A stretch of DNA of 64,000 nucleotides from Crossaster papposus (GCA_037893245.1 JBAIAA010000237.1:372001-436000), one strand, 5' to 3'. Positions 46,986 to 58,538 are shown, numbered from the stretch's first letter. Numbers and translations: made by a program. Notes: generated by a model from the sequence alone, not told the origin.

Positions 46986-47087
46986 AATTTGTTATTTTAC
47001 CATCGTCTCAGTAAAATCTTTCCCCCAAAAGTGCGAATACGGCTTTACTGCACCCTTATGCGACCAGGATTACGGCTTATTCCATAA
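46986..47087 (+). mobile_element. Possible LINE reverse-transcriptase remnant
   Basis: The frame reads PKVRIRLYCTLMRPG, close to the KlrLYktLvrPvl..YG motif near the end of many LINE reverse transcriptases. TACGGC follows two bases out of frame. Too short to place in a clade. Confidence 0.3.
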
Positions 47088-47357
47088 TCTAGAACCAGAT
47101 GCACTGCCCTAGATGTACCGTACTTACAGCATGACCCATCAAAAGTACAACAAACTATTGAGCAACTGGAAAGAAACATGGAGACAGAGACACTCACCAG
47201 GGCATTAATGTGAGAGGACGGAGGGGGCTTAATGGAGCGACATGAGCATCAGGCTTCTCTGTCAACTCACGGAAAGATCGAGAGAGCTCTACATGTAATG
47301 GATTAACTCTTCTTCTACCTGATCCTATGATAATCCACCGGGAGATTTGTCAGGATT

Positions 47358-48345
47358 TGGCAGGATTGATTGAGGTCTTTTCAATAGTAGGACAGATATG
47401 TGATGGCATTGTGCCTTTGATGATGCAAGCATGGAATTTGGCAAACAGTCAGAGTATGTCGTGGGAAAGATATTTGGATATAGGGCCATCAGAGATTTGT
47501 CCTTTGAACATTGTTTAGGTAGAACAACAAACAATGACAGCCATTTAGGGCCTTCAAAAAATCTGAGAGCCTTCAAAAAATCTGAGAGCCTTCAACAAAT
47601 CTGGGGCCTCTAAAAAATCTGGGGCCTTTGTAAAATCTGGGAACATTCGAAAATCTGGAGGCATTCGAAAAATCTATGGGGGCCTTAAAAAAATCTGGGG
47701 CCTACAAGTTCTTACATTTAGCCAGTCACAAGTAACTGGATGGGGAGTGACATAAGGGATACTTCTGTCAAAGATTAAGGTCTTTTCAATTGTACGACAT
47801 TATGTGATGGGGTTGTGCCTTCGATGATACAAGCATAGGATTTGGCACACAGTCGGACTATGTCTTAAGAAAGATATTTGGCTTTCGGGATATCGCAAGA
47901 TTGTCCTTTGAACATTGTTTAGGTGGAATAATAAACAATGACAGCCATTTAGGGCCTTCCAAAAATCTGAGGGCCTTCAAAAAATCTGAGCCTTCAACAA
48001 ATCTGGGGCCTCTGTAAAATCTGGGAACATTCGGAAAATCTGGGGGCATTCAAAAAATCTATGGGGGCCTTCAAAAAATCTGCGCCCTACAAGTTCTTAC
48101 ATGAAGCCAGTCACAAGTAACTGGATGGGGAGTGACATAAGGGATACTTCTGTCACAGAAGATTGAGGTCTTTTCAATAGTAGGACATTATGTGGTGGGA
48201 TTGAGCCTTTGATGATACAAGTATAGGATTTGGCACACAGTCAGAGTATGTCTTGAGAAAGATTTTTGGCTTTCGGGATATCGCAAGATTGTCATTTGAA
48301 CATTGTTTAGGTGGAATAACAGGCAATGACAGCCATTTTGAAATT
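47358..48345. repeat. About 400-bp satellite, 2.5 units
   Basis: Units start near GAGGTCTTTTCAATAGTAGG (47371), 47781 and 48166. Each runs through GATGATACAAGCATAGGA, CTTTGAACATTGTTTAGGTG and, in the first two, a block of GGCCTTCAAAAAATCTG units (47546-47700; 47950-48085). Confidence 0.85.
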
Positions 48346-48374
48346 TCGAAAATTACTTGGTTATATTCTTTTAT

Positions 48375-48525
48375 ATTTTATCAAAGAACAAATCTGTGAT
48401 GGCCCTATATCCAAATAATTTCTCCTGACATACTCCGACTGCGTGCTAAATTTCATGCTTGTACCATCAAAGGAACAATTCCCCCCAGAATTTTTCTTAA
48501 TCTGTCCCACTACAAGAGACTGCAT
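48375..48525 (-). repeat. Inverted partial satellite unit
   Basis: Read on the minus strand it matches the first part of the 400-bp unit (ATTTGGATATAGGGCCATCA). The array therefore ends in an inverted fragment. Confidence 0.8.
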
Positions 48526-48756
48526 GCACACAGCATGTACACACAATTATTTGAGGATTGTGAAGAATCCAGGAAGGTTCTTTATAGCAAATGAATGAGT
48601 TATATAATGTACATGTACAAGATAATAAACCAACACAGGGCCATAGTCTGGCACACATCTCATGTATGAATACAAAAAGGTTTAAAAAAAGGCAGGGGCT
48701 AGTTCTCTCAATGTACATGTATGTATCCACTACAATTCAAATGCAAGGTCAATAGA

Positions 48757-48892
48757 CCATGCAAGTCTCGTGCATAAAGGTCACGATAGAAACTTCTGGG
48801 CACCTCCCAGCTTCCGGGCACCTCCCAGCTTCCGGGCACCTCCCAGCTTCCGGGCACCTCCCAGCTTCCGGGCACCTCCCAGCTACCGGGCA
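48757..48892. repeat. 18-bp minisatellite in a dispersed repeat
   Basis: GGGCACCTCCCAGCTTCC repeated five times (48798-48892). The lead-in TAAAGGTCACGATAGA and a single GGGCACCTCC unit recur at 50716-50752, so the minisatellite is a local expansion of a dispersed sequence. Confidence 0.9.
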
Positions 48893-48964
48893 CAAGATTA
48901 AGCGCATATTTGTTTCAATGTTGGTGTATTAGGTCATTTACTTGGGTCTTGTGTGAAGTGGCCT

Positions 48965-49310
48965 CACGCTTGGTGCGAAATACGGTACCCTCTGGAGACG
49001 TGAACACAATGGGGACAATGGGAGTGAAAAGGTCTCTAAAGGAATGATAAGGTCTCCACTAGGAATTTCAGGAATTAGATTTTTGGATTGTACTTAAATT
49101 ACTCAAAAACTAGGATTAGGATGTGGGTTAGGGTTTAGTGTTTGGGTTAGGGTGTAATATAGGGTATATTGGGTCGAAATTTCAACCCAGGAAAATAATT
49201 GTGGTTATTAAAAATGGGAGCATTATGAAAAACTTGCTCGACTTTCAAACCATTTTGTACACGAGAACAAAGCCATGTCTCCACAGTGATACAAAAATGC
49301 TAATGTGTGT
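48965..49310 (-). repeat. Dispersed repeat G, reverse
   Basis: Reverse-complement counterpart of 23360-23745, including GGTTAGGG words and CACAATGGGGACAATGGGAG. Confidence 0.8.
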
Positions 49311-49462
49311 ATATGTAATGTACAGGGTTAGTCAGAAAGATGAGTGCCTTTATAAAAATAACAATTGTTAAAGTCTACTTTTTTTTTTAAGGAAACACAA
49401 ACTGCTGGTGCATTGTGGTGCTTTGTGGTTCAGGAGAATTCATGAAAACCAATCACTAAATG

Positions 49463-49909
49463 TGACCGGCTCTACAAAAAGGTGTATTATGTCGCAAAAA
49501 AAATTAAGTTATATACAAGGTTGAAAAGCCCACAAAGTAACCTTTCATTTGGTATATAATAGAGCTCAGCTCCTGGCCCCTCTCTTTTTTTGGAGATATG
49601 ACATGCTTACATATTGATTACTTCCTTGGAGTTCAAATTACACAACTGAGAAAACGCGCTTTGAAATAGCCAGCTCTGTTGTACTACAACAGAACGATGC
49701 ACACAAAATGGTAGTTTTTTCCGCACTTTATTCATCCAATCGACATTTCTTTGAATGAAACCTGAAACTGTAGGTATTGAAGATGTCATTCATGACAAAA
49801 AATAAAAATCACATTTTGATGAAATGTTTACCCTCTCAACGTTGAGCGGGCCCTTAGATGATAGTGCACAGCGCGACTTAATACACCTTTTTGTAGAGCT
49901 GGTCACAAA
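49463..49909. mobile_element. TIR element L, copy 2
   Basis: TGACCGGCTCTACAAAAAGG...CCTTTTTGTAGAGCTGGTCA. If the terminus is GTGACC, the flanks show AAAT on both sides, a possible 4-bp target duplication. Confidence 0.85.
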
Positions 49910-50102
49910 TTGGTTTGAAATTTTACTTGAGAAAGGATTGATTATTTTATTTTAGTGTCTAGGATTGGGTTTGTAACTCATGATCCGAGGGTCGGAATCG
50001 AATTCAGCTGCCGGCTATTATGTTGTTTCATCAGGCAAGCAATGTCTCCTAGCTCCACCTGGCTCTCTATCCACCCAGGAGGATTTGTATGGGTATACAA
50101 AA

Positions 50103-50523
50103 AAAGGCCGTGTCCGAAACGGGTGTCTAGAGCTACAGCTACGGCTATTGTCTGCGTCGGCCATTTTGTAGCGCTGACCAAAATGCCGTCTAGAGCTACA
50201 GCTATGGCTACAACGTCACAAAAATGTAGCCGTAAAAAAAGTTGTCTAGCTCAGGCAAAACAAAATGGCGGCAGCACTAACGTTAATTTTGGAGCAAATG
50301 TTCGTTTATTTTTTTAATAATAGTGCATTGAATTGAAACCAACAGACCGACAAACACGTCAATATCATCAGGTATTTCGACTGGCTGTAAACAAACATTG
50401 CGTAACATCTAGCAGGCGATAATTGTTGTAAATTCTTACATCGTAATTTTGCAAACACTAATTCAAGCATCCCTTGGGGGCGCAATAACTAGACGTGGGC
50501 TCTACTGTTTCGGACACGGCCTT
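50103..50523. mobile_element. TIR element K, copy 1
   Basis: AAGGCCGTGTCCGAAACGG at the left and GTTTCGGACACGGCCTT at the right. Subterminal CTAGAGCTACAGCTA repeats; interior AACAAAATGGCGGCAGCACT is shared with copy 2. Confidence 0.85.
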
Positions 50524-50924
50524 AGCTGGAGAGTAACCTGCGATGGACTGGCTTCTCATCCAGGGAGAATAGAAATGTTCTCAGTCATTTCATGCCAAGG
50601 AAACTGGAGATAAACGACGGCCTAAATAAGCCACAATGGTTCGTGACTGACTTTAGTAGAATGCCATGGCCCAGTGGTTTACACTCTACTTGTATAGACC
50701 GTGTAAGTCTCGCATATAAAGGTCACGATAGATCTTACGGGCACCTCCTAGCCACTGGCTATATAGGACTTGTTTCTATAACACTTTGTTTCTATAAAGA
50801 TCAACGCTAAGAAATGGCAATAAATATGGATAAATGTAAACAGTTTTTTTTTTTTATATATGAAAACATGCATGACTGTCTAAAATATTGAAAAAAAGTA
50901 GGAAAACATATTTGACCAAAGCGT
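50524..50924. other. Mostly unique sequence
   Basis: Contains a single copy of the repeat expanded at 48757-48892, and CCATGGCCCAGTGGTTTACA, a weak A-box-like match. Confidence 0.45.
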
Positions 50925-51121
50925 CAGGGGTCAATTTCGTAGAGCTGCTAAGCACACAAATTTGCTTAGCATGACAATTTGTCCTTGGATTGATAATCAG
51001 CTAGTTTTTGCTTAGCATGAAAAACACGTAGAATTTTGGCTGGTAACCTGTTTTTAATGAGCAAGACTTTTTTGTGCTAAGCAAATTTTTGTGCTTAGCA
51101 GCTCTGTGAAATTGGCCCCTG
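50925..51121 (+). mobile_element. MITE family C, internally deleted
   Basis: CAGGGGTCAATTTCGTAGAG...TGAAATTGGCCCCTG, about 50 bp shorter than full length. Confidence 0.85.
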
Positions 51122-51133
51122 GTTGCAATGTGA

Positions 51134-51403
51134 TTAGCTCATTGTCAGTCGGAAATGTAAAAAAAACAATACCCCGCTCCCCTTTTTAGGCAGTCCAGCA
51201 ACCTGGGCATTCAGCAATCCAACTTCTGCCACCATTTCCATATTTGACATATTCGACCTTTCCTTCAAACCCTCGCGGACCCCTCCAAATACATTTATTC
51301 CGGCCTCGCTTGTTGCTTTGGCAATCAATAGACCCATCCCCTGCGAACGGAAATTTGTCTCGTTCAAACCATTGTCGCTCAAATCAAACGTTGTCCTTGA
51401 CAT
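51134..51403 (-). CDS. Unrecognised 89-aa ORF, possible exon
   Basis: Minus-strand ATG at 51403 follows a strong pyrimidine tract (CACTGTCTTTCTTTTGCGAG), so the region could be an exon beginning just before it. Residues about 20-70 read QGMGLLIAKATSEAGINVF, then GGVREGLKERS, with balanced composition unlike nearby repeat ORFs. I recognise no domain. The C-terminal FFLHFRLTMS looks like read-through into intron. It could be a real exon, a decayed gene fragment or chance. Confidence 0.25.
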   Translation of the reverse strand: MSRTTFDLSDNGLNETNFRSQGMGLLIAKATSEAGINVFGGVREGLKERSNMSNMEMVAEVGLLNAQVAGLPKKGSGVLFFLHFRLTMS

Positions 51404-51587
51404 CTCGCAAAAGAAAGACAGTGAACGACAGAGGTACGGTAACAAAAAACCTATAATTCGAGGTGATTTTGTTGGCCCGTTGCTCCTGAAATCAATCTCA
51501 TAAAACAAGAATACTGTTAGACCTATACATTAATACACGTGACAAATATACTTACTTTGTGCCGTAGACTTTTTCTTCAACCTTTAA

Positions 51588-51978
51588 AGGGATCGTATAC
51601 GTTTGGTAATTACTCCAAAAATTAATGGCAATAAAAACTTACTTGGTAAGAAGAACAGCAGCTTTGGATAGTATAATGCATTTTTAGAAACTTTTCACTT
51701 CGAAGTACTGCGGTTATGGAAAAAGATATCACTTTTTATCCCCAAAAATTTGAATCTGAGAAGCGTTTAATACTGCAGTGACGTTTCTCAGATTGTGTAT
51801 TCTAATGCAGATTATTCTTTCTGCGTAGACATAACCGCTCCAGATTTTTGGCAATATCTCAAAATTGCTACCACCTTTTGAAGTGAATTTTTCACAGGTT
51901 AGTTTTATGGTATATATCTATAACTATATAGGATTGAAACAAACAGTGGGTTCCAATTATCAATTATATACGATCCCT
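51588..51978 (+). mobile_element. TTAA MITE family A
   Basis: TTAA at 51584-51587 and 51979-51982. Confidence 0.85.
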
Positions 51979-51982
51979 TTAA

Positions 51983-52312
51983 AGTTTACAGCCTACAATT
52001 AATCGGTTGTGCATTTGTTATCATTTGAAGCAGCAGAAGTTCGCAAAATCGAAAGAATTGTCCTACAGAGACAACTAAACCCGACGAACTCTGTTGAATG
52101 CTGTATATTCCTGGAAAAAAAAATATTCCAAGATTTTGATTTAACTACTTATGGAAATTTCCATGACAGCATGCCAGAAAGAATAATTCTACGGGGAGTT
52201 TATGGACTGGGAATCATTAATATCTTTACATCAAGAAAGGCTTTTGAAGAATATAATTTGGTTTATATAACTTTTTTTGGGATAGTTGCAAAAGGTATAC
52301 TGTCCCTTTGAT
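51983..52312. mobile_element. J-related MITE abutting A
   Basis: The right end CAAAAGGTATACTGTCCCTT is the complement of the family J terminus. The left part (CGGTTGTGCATTTGTTATC, GAATGCTGTATATTC) matches the element at 59902. Confidence 0.6.
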
Positions 52313-52319
52313 CATTTAT

Positions 52320-52960
52320 ATGTCATGTTCTTTCAAGCCCTCCTATGGTTTCACCTTTCAAAACCTTTCAAAATCTGCTTACTGGGCAAAATGGATATAA
52401 AAAAGCATGAACCTTTCAAAACGCTCCAGAATGTGTTGCTACTGCACTACCACACCTTTCAATACCTTTTGAAAGGAATTGAAAGGTAGAAAAACTGGGC
52501 TATGGTATACCCTATGATAAAGGTATGGGAAGTCTATCAGAAAACGGCCAGACCTTCTAAAACCTTGCGAAAGAAAATGAAAGGTGGAGCTATTGCTCAA
52601 CCAAATATCAGTACAGTTGCTATGCATACATGGTTTGACCTTTCAAAACCTTTTGAAATGTTTTGAAAGGTAGAATTACTCCCCAGCACATTATATATAA
52701 TATCTCTCACAGAAAACAGCTAAACATTTCAAAACATTTCAACTTTTATTTGGTATGGTATGCCCCTATGATAAAGGTATGGGAAGTCTATCAGAAAACG
52801 GCCAGACTTTCCAAAACCTCACACCAGTTTGTTCAGAGAGTTGTTTTACCTTTCAAAATCTTTCATAGGTTTCTTTTGTCAGACAGCTTTCTCACCTTTA
52901 AAAACCCTTTAGTCCAGGAAACTTGAAAGGTTTTGAAAGGTCTGACAGCTCTATGGTAAC
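52320..52960. repeat. CTTTCAAAACC palindrome-rich repeat
   Basis: Many CCTTTCAAAACC words alternate with GGTTTTGAAAGG. A longer segment (ATGATAAAGGTATGGGAAGT...CGGCCAGAC) occurs twice, at about 52515-52555 and 52768-52808. Confidence 0.75.
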
Positions 52961-53463
52961 TGCACGGTATATAAGAGGGTTAAAAACAGAGTGTTGATAA
53001 TGTTAGCCACCTGTGGCCCCTACACTCGTCACTTCTGGCCACTGACGGTTGCCCTAGAAACTGCAGGGTTAATTAACACTCGCTTTCTCAATTGGAAAAA
53101 TAACCTGACAACTAATGATTTGACAATTTCTTTCAACGGAGGCATAATTTTGTTATTAGAATAAAAAATTCAGAGGGGCTGAATTTGTTTGGTAATTTCA
53201 AAGTGTTGGTAATTTACATCCGTTATACTGGTCTACACGTATACATGTGGGAGCCATTTATCACCCCATGTGACAGGACACAGACAAAATATTCAGGCAT
53301 TGGCCCAAAGAGTTATTTTCATTATGTATCGAAAGGCCGGAGCAGTTTATTGCCAGAGGTTGATCTCAAAACATATTATTATTTCAAACCAACAGTATAT
53401 TACAAATTGTATATTACAATAGAAATCAGTTTGCTTCCGATAACGAAATTACAACGTAATTCT
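52961..53463. other. Unique sequence
   Basis: No recognised repeat or exon. Confidence 0.5.
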
Positions 53464-53812
53464 ATCATGTTTTAGTTATTTACCAAAATAACATAAAACC
53501 CCCTGATAGCACCAGCACTAATCATGTCCTCGCACTTTACGAAAACCCAATAATTAGCGCCGTACCGATCGCGACATTAAACGTATCGCTATCATGTTTG
53601 AGTTATTTACCAAAATAACGTAAAACCCGATAACGGCGCCCATACCATCATGTCTTCGTACTTTACGAAAACCCAATAATGGTATCGCCATCATGTTTAA
53701 TCCATTTACCAAAATAACATCAAACCCAATGAAAGCGCCAGCACTAATCATGTCCTCGCACTTTACGAAAACCCAATAATTAGCGCCGTACCGATCGCGA
53801 CATTAAACGTAT
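53464..53812. repeat. Tandem repeat, about 100-125 bp x 3
   Basis: Each unit has TTTACCAAAATAAC, ATCATGTCCTCGCACTTTAC and GAAAACCCAATAAT. Units 1 and 3 share a block (TTAGCGCCGTACCGATCGCG) that unit 2 lacks, suggesting alternating unit types. Confidence 0.85.
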
Positions 53813-54358
53813 GCCATTTATATAGGGGGCACAACATTTTGCCTAAAATAACAATTCAATTTGATGAACAGACTATGCCTCAAACATGTAAAAAATGATA
53901 AGAATTTCATTTCTATTTTGATAAAATTAGAAAATAGATGTCCAAAAAAAAAGGAAACTATTCGGGGGGGGGGGGGGGGGGGGGAAATGAAAATTTATGG
54001 GAAAAAAAGCAGAATTCTGGGCAGAATTTTGTTTGGGTTCTTGAAAGGCGAACGTAAATAATGACAAAAATGTATTGTTCAGGTACATGTACTCCGCTGT
54101 CGAAGGCACGGTGAAATCAATTTGATGTGTTGAATCTAATTGTATCCAAGGGCTGTCAACTCATTCTCCTGACAAGGGCAGATAGATTCATCATAGGCCG
54201 TGAGGGGTCAGACAATGGGGCATTGAGGGGTTTAAGACAGCGAGGCCAGCTGATCGGTGATGAGCGAACTATAAATGCGCGAACCTCTTCATGTGTGCAC
54301 TTTGACAGGGAAGTGTCGTGGCCTTCTGGCTTCTTATTCCTCCATGGGTGCACTGAAC
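53813..54358. other. Unique sequence with a G-run
   Basis: Poly-G at 53964-53984. No gene called. Confidence 0.5.
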
Positions 54359-54567
54359 CCCCCGAGATCGATACGTGCGGCGTCCTTCCGAAGGTTGTGG
54401 GTTTGATTCTACCGGTAGCTTGTAAGTTGAGGTGGGTTGGTTAATCAATGGAGGACCGAAGGAGGCTTACCGGGGATTAATGACCCCGAGGACCTGAGCC
54501 AAGTATTCGGTAGGTTTTTGTCTACAAACCTTTAGGGAACCTCACTTTATTTGTAAACTGCTGAGGC
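54359..54567 (+). mobile_element. Possible SINE fragment
   Basis: GGTTGTGGGTTTGATTCTACC resembles a B box, followed by about 150 bp ending near a (TAA)n tract. Confidence 0.4.
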
Positions 54568-54905
54568 TAATAATAATAATAAATAATATTTATATAGCGC
54601 TTAATACAAGTGTTTCTAATTTCCCTGGTCATTGGGCCCATGAAACATTCCAAATACCATCTCAGCTCTCTGGGGAGTATACAGCTCAATGCTGCCATTT
54701 CGGCACAAAGCAGCTAAATCAACCACAATAAACCATCTCTGCCCTCACAGGTACTCATTTACTCCTGGGTGGAGAGAAGCAATGAGTGACAAAGTGCCTT
54801 GCCCAAGGGCACACGAACCAGGCCGGAATCGAACCCACAACCTGTAGCTTTACCTATAGATTACAAATTCAATGCTCCAGACCACGAGACCACGAGGCCA
54901 CGGCA
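54568..54905 (-). mobile_element. Full-length tRNA-derived SINE
   Basis: On the minus strand: CTCGTGGTCTGGAGCATTG (A box region), GGTTGTGGGTTCGATTCC (B box), CCCTTGGGCAAGGCACT, CTCCACCCAGGAGTAAATG, and tail AAGCGCTATATAAATATT then (TTA)n. Tail shared with the LINE at 11520-11970. Confidence 0.85.
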
Positions 54906-55225
54906 CTCCACTAAATGAGAAATGTCCCCCAAATAATCGGCACCTGATGAAGTTGGCTAAACATAAAAAAGTCGTTTCAAAATTGATTCTGTGATTTTGA
55001 GTTGCCAAGATTTCCAAGATTCACACTTTGCATTTTTATTGTGGAAAAATACCCCCAGTGTGGGAAAAAAAAACCAATGCCATCGGAGGTGCAAACCAGT
55101 ATGTTTTTTCAAAGCTCTTTTTCTCAAAATTAAAATTGCTAAAGTTTGGGGGCACACTGTCAACTTTCCTGTGGTATATATCTTAAGAATTACTTAGGTA
55201 ATAACAGTGCGAGGACCCGGTTATT
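54906..55225. other. Unique sequence
   Basis: No recognised repeat or exon. Confidence 0.5.
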
Positions 55226-55332
55226 ACTGCGTGATAATGACCGGGTTGGGAGATGACCGCTGGTAATGGATCGAGCCAAACGAGAGGTTCATTACCAGCG
55301 GTCATCCCCCAACCCGGTCATTATCACGCAGT
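55226..55332. repeat. 43-bp inverted repeat with 21-nt loop
   Basis: Arms 55226-55268 and 55290-55332 differ at one position I can see. Arms contain GATAATGACCGGGTTGGG and GATGACCGCTGGTAATG. Pairing continues outward in weakened form. Confidence 0.9.
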
Positions 55333-56704
55333 ATTACCTTAAAATACCTTTTAAACGAGAAAAATGGTCAAAATGCTCCAAATCTCGTGACTTTCCTTTC
55401 GGCGATATTTCCAGCGTTTTGTGTTCATGTTTAGGGGCCATGTTTAAGCTTATGCATGGTACCCTGTCTCTTCAATATGTGTTGTTATTATAACCCATAC
55501 TTTGAGACCAGACTAGCTGACCACTGATGCCCACCGTGTATAGCAACGCGCTAGCGTTAGCAGACGACACGCGCATTCTGAAAAATGCTGCGCGTATAGA
55601 AACAAACGTACATTTTCTAGCGCGCAGTATCAAGATTTGACGCGTCCTTGTTACAAGTTACCGTAGAACTGTTGCATTCGGCCAATCATGGGCTTACATG
55701 ATGCTTGATTAATGCTGGTTCAGGGAACATTTATTCGCTTCTTCTTGAAACCCATGATATCAATCCACTCCACGTGATCGAGTCTCGCCCAATCAGAACT
55801 CTCCTAGGTATTTATTAAAAACATGTAATTGATCTACAAAAATATTTTTTGTATAATTGTAAAGCTAATAAGTTGCTCCTTACTAGGTGTAAAGCAAATC
55901 ACATTTCATTACCAAAAATTATCGTTGCACATGCTCTTTGGAGCATTTCTTCTTGTTTTTTGTTTTTCAATTACAAAATTGAAGGTATACATTACTGCGT
56001 GGTAGTCCCAATAAGAGTTCATTCTCAGGTTCTGAACCATACTCAGAAACAAACACATCAGAATGTCTAACCACGCCGCAGCCGTCCAAACAAGGCCCCC
56101 CCGATTCCGGCGCGTGAAACCCATTGGAGATGTGTTCGAGCACGTCTCCGTTTTTTTTGCTTTCCACGAGTGGCGGACGACTTGTTTGTTGCCTCCCACC
56201 ACCCCCCCCCCTCTCTCATCTAAACGAGAGGGTAAACAAGAGAGACGACAGACATCCTGACCCATCAAGTCTAGCACGTCTAAAGCTTCAAAGCACCTTC
56301 TACAATTTCTGCATGTTCAACTTCGATTCCCGAGCAACAAACATCATTGAAATCAAATTTCTTGCTTTTGAATTGACACTTTCACCTTTAACTCAAGCCC
56401 GGGTAATACAATTTCAATGTGCTCCATCAAATACAATTTTTGAGCGAGGAAAGCTGTGTACACAATCGGCGTTCGCGGATTAAATTCCTGGGTTTCCACC
56501 TCGCTCGTGGGACTGACATTTGCTCAATGCACGTGCTATTGTAACGGGTGCCCCGCCCAGTGAAGGCCACAACCACCAGTTATTTAATCAAACTCCAAAC
56601 ATAAACCTAGCACGAGACAAGATTTTTTGTCTCACAACAAAATATATATAATTGTTACATTTGTACAGGGGCCATGGCACGCCCACAACAAAAGGTTGTC
56701 ATGG
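55333..56704. other. Unique sequence, weak small ORF
   Basis: A 65-codon ATG frame at 56063-56260 has a Pro/Arg-rich sequence and no recognised domain. Not enough to call a gene. Confidence 0.4.
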
Positions 56705-56708
56705 TTAA

Positions 56709-57027
56709 AGGTAGGATACACCATTAGCAGATATCGACAAATTTTACTACCGAAATATTAGAAAATATCTTACTTATTTGAAAGTAATAATGGTTGTAGG
56801 CATCCAGCAAAAGGATTGCGCTAGATATCCTGTAATTGTTCCAAAAAATTGAATAACAAAAACAAATTTAAAAAGAACAACTACTGCCCGCCGCCAGCTG
56901 AAAACAACAGTTTTTGCTTTTTTCTCGGCATCAGTTAAAAAAGTCAGTTAAACGATATTTTAACAATAAAATACAACCCCCAAATCCACCCATTCCTGAT
57001 AATTCAGGCAATTACCAATGGTTACCT
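56709..57027 (+). mobile_element. TTAA MITE family B
   Basis: TTAA at 56705-56708 and 57028-57031; the right terminus is shortened (CCAATGGTTACCT). Confidence 0.8.
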
Positions 57028-57031
57028 TTAA

Positions 57032-57719
57032 ACCAAAAAAAGAGAGGTATAAGTGCTGCCTATGCACTATGGACGTGCACTGTACGTGTACATATTGAAC
57101 TAGGACTGAAAGGTGTGCTTTACTTGTATGTTTGCTGTTCTGCGGTATTAAAGTGTAACATTTCATTGGTTGAGGACCATTCATGTGACAGATATCAGAC
57201 GTTGACATGCATGGCCACAGACGGACTTTAGGGAATGTACAGGATTCCCACCGAAATCTGAAATTCCACAACAATTCCATGACTCTTCCAGGACTTTCCG
57301 GGACCAAAATATGACAATTTCCATGACATTTAATACACTAGTTCAAGGCATATTTACCACCAAAAAGAATAGCCTGTGTACAATCCTCCAATGCACACAG
57401 CTTGAGTGTTGTTGTTGTTGTAACATTTATTTCAATGTTGCCATTACAATATATATGTACAATCTTATATAAATTACAAAAAATAATTCAAGAAGTTGAT
57501 AGAAACTATGTATACACACTAAGTTAAATATAGAAGCGATATTAAAATTAGGTGACAACATTTAGGTATAAGGTTAAGCGTATAACGCTTTCGTGCTCTA
57601 ACCTATGGACAGACAAATATACAAACAGGAAAACCACACAAAGGACAACAAAATACAACTAGAGCTAATGTGCTTCAGGAAGCACGGATATCAACCTAAA
57701 TAGTCTTTTGCAAGGCTTG
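57032..57719. other. Mostly unique sequence
   Basis: (GTT)n at 57408-57421 followed by TAACATTTATTTCAATGTTG; could be the tail of a minus-strand retroposon, unproven. Confidence 0.4.
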
Positions 57720-58499
57720 TGTGAACCGCCTCGCACTAACCACTTGGTGATGACTACCACTCCCAAATTGCAAAAGCATCTAACCAAGTTTGACTGAAAT
57801 CGGCTAAAGAATATAGAAGAAAATACATTTGATATGCTTCAATATAATGACCTCTACTGACCATTAGTTTACCAGTGGCCAAATTAATTAGATCAAGGCT
57901 GTGGGAGAAGCATTTCGTTATTTTGACAAAAAATGACCCCTACTGACCATTAGGTGACCACTGGTCAAATTCTGTGAACAACTTTTACGAGTTAATTAAA
58001 TCAAGGCTGTGGGAGAAGCATTTCGTTATTTTGAAAGGAAAATGACCCCTACTGACCATTAGGTGACCATTGGCCAAATTATCGGTGTACACCCTATATG
58101 AGGCTTGGTCCAGAGATATAACTGACCAAGTTTGACATGAATTGGATCAAAACTTTGGGAGAAGCAGCATTTCCTAATTTTGAAGAAAATGACCCCTACT
58201 GACCATCTGGTGACCACTGGCCAAATTCTGTGAACAACTTTTATGAGGCATGGTCCAGAGATGTAACTGGCCAAGTTTGACAATAATTGGACCAAGACTG
58301 TGGAAGAAGTAGCATTTTGTACTTTTAAAGAAAATGACCACTAGTGACCACTAGTGACCACTAGGTGACGTTTGACCACACCTGCTGATCACTACAGATA
58401 GAACTCGGGTCAAGGAAGATCCTGTCCAAATTTGGTTGAAATCGGTCAAAGAATTTGGCAGATATTGAATTTGGCAGATTTTTTTGTGAGCGTTTGCCC

Positions 58500-58538
<39 letters not shown>
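57720..58538 (+). repeat. About 150-bp tandem repeat with GAAA tail
   Basis: About four to five units with GACCCCTACTGACCATTAGG and CCAAGTTTGACATGAATTGG type motifs, then GATTTTTTTGTGAGCGTTTGC and (GAAA)n at 58501-58538. A unit array ending in a microsatellite may mark a retroposed 3' end. Confidence 0.8.
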
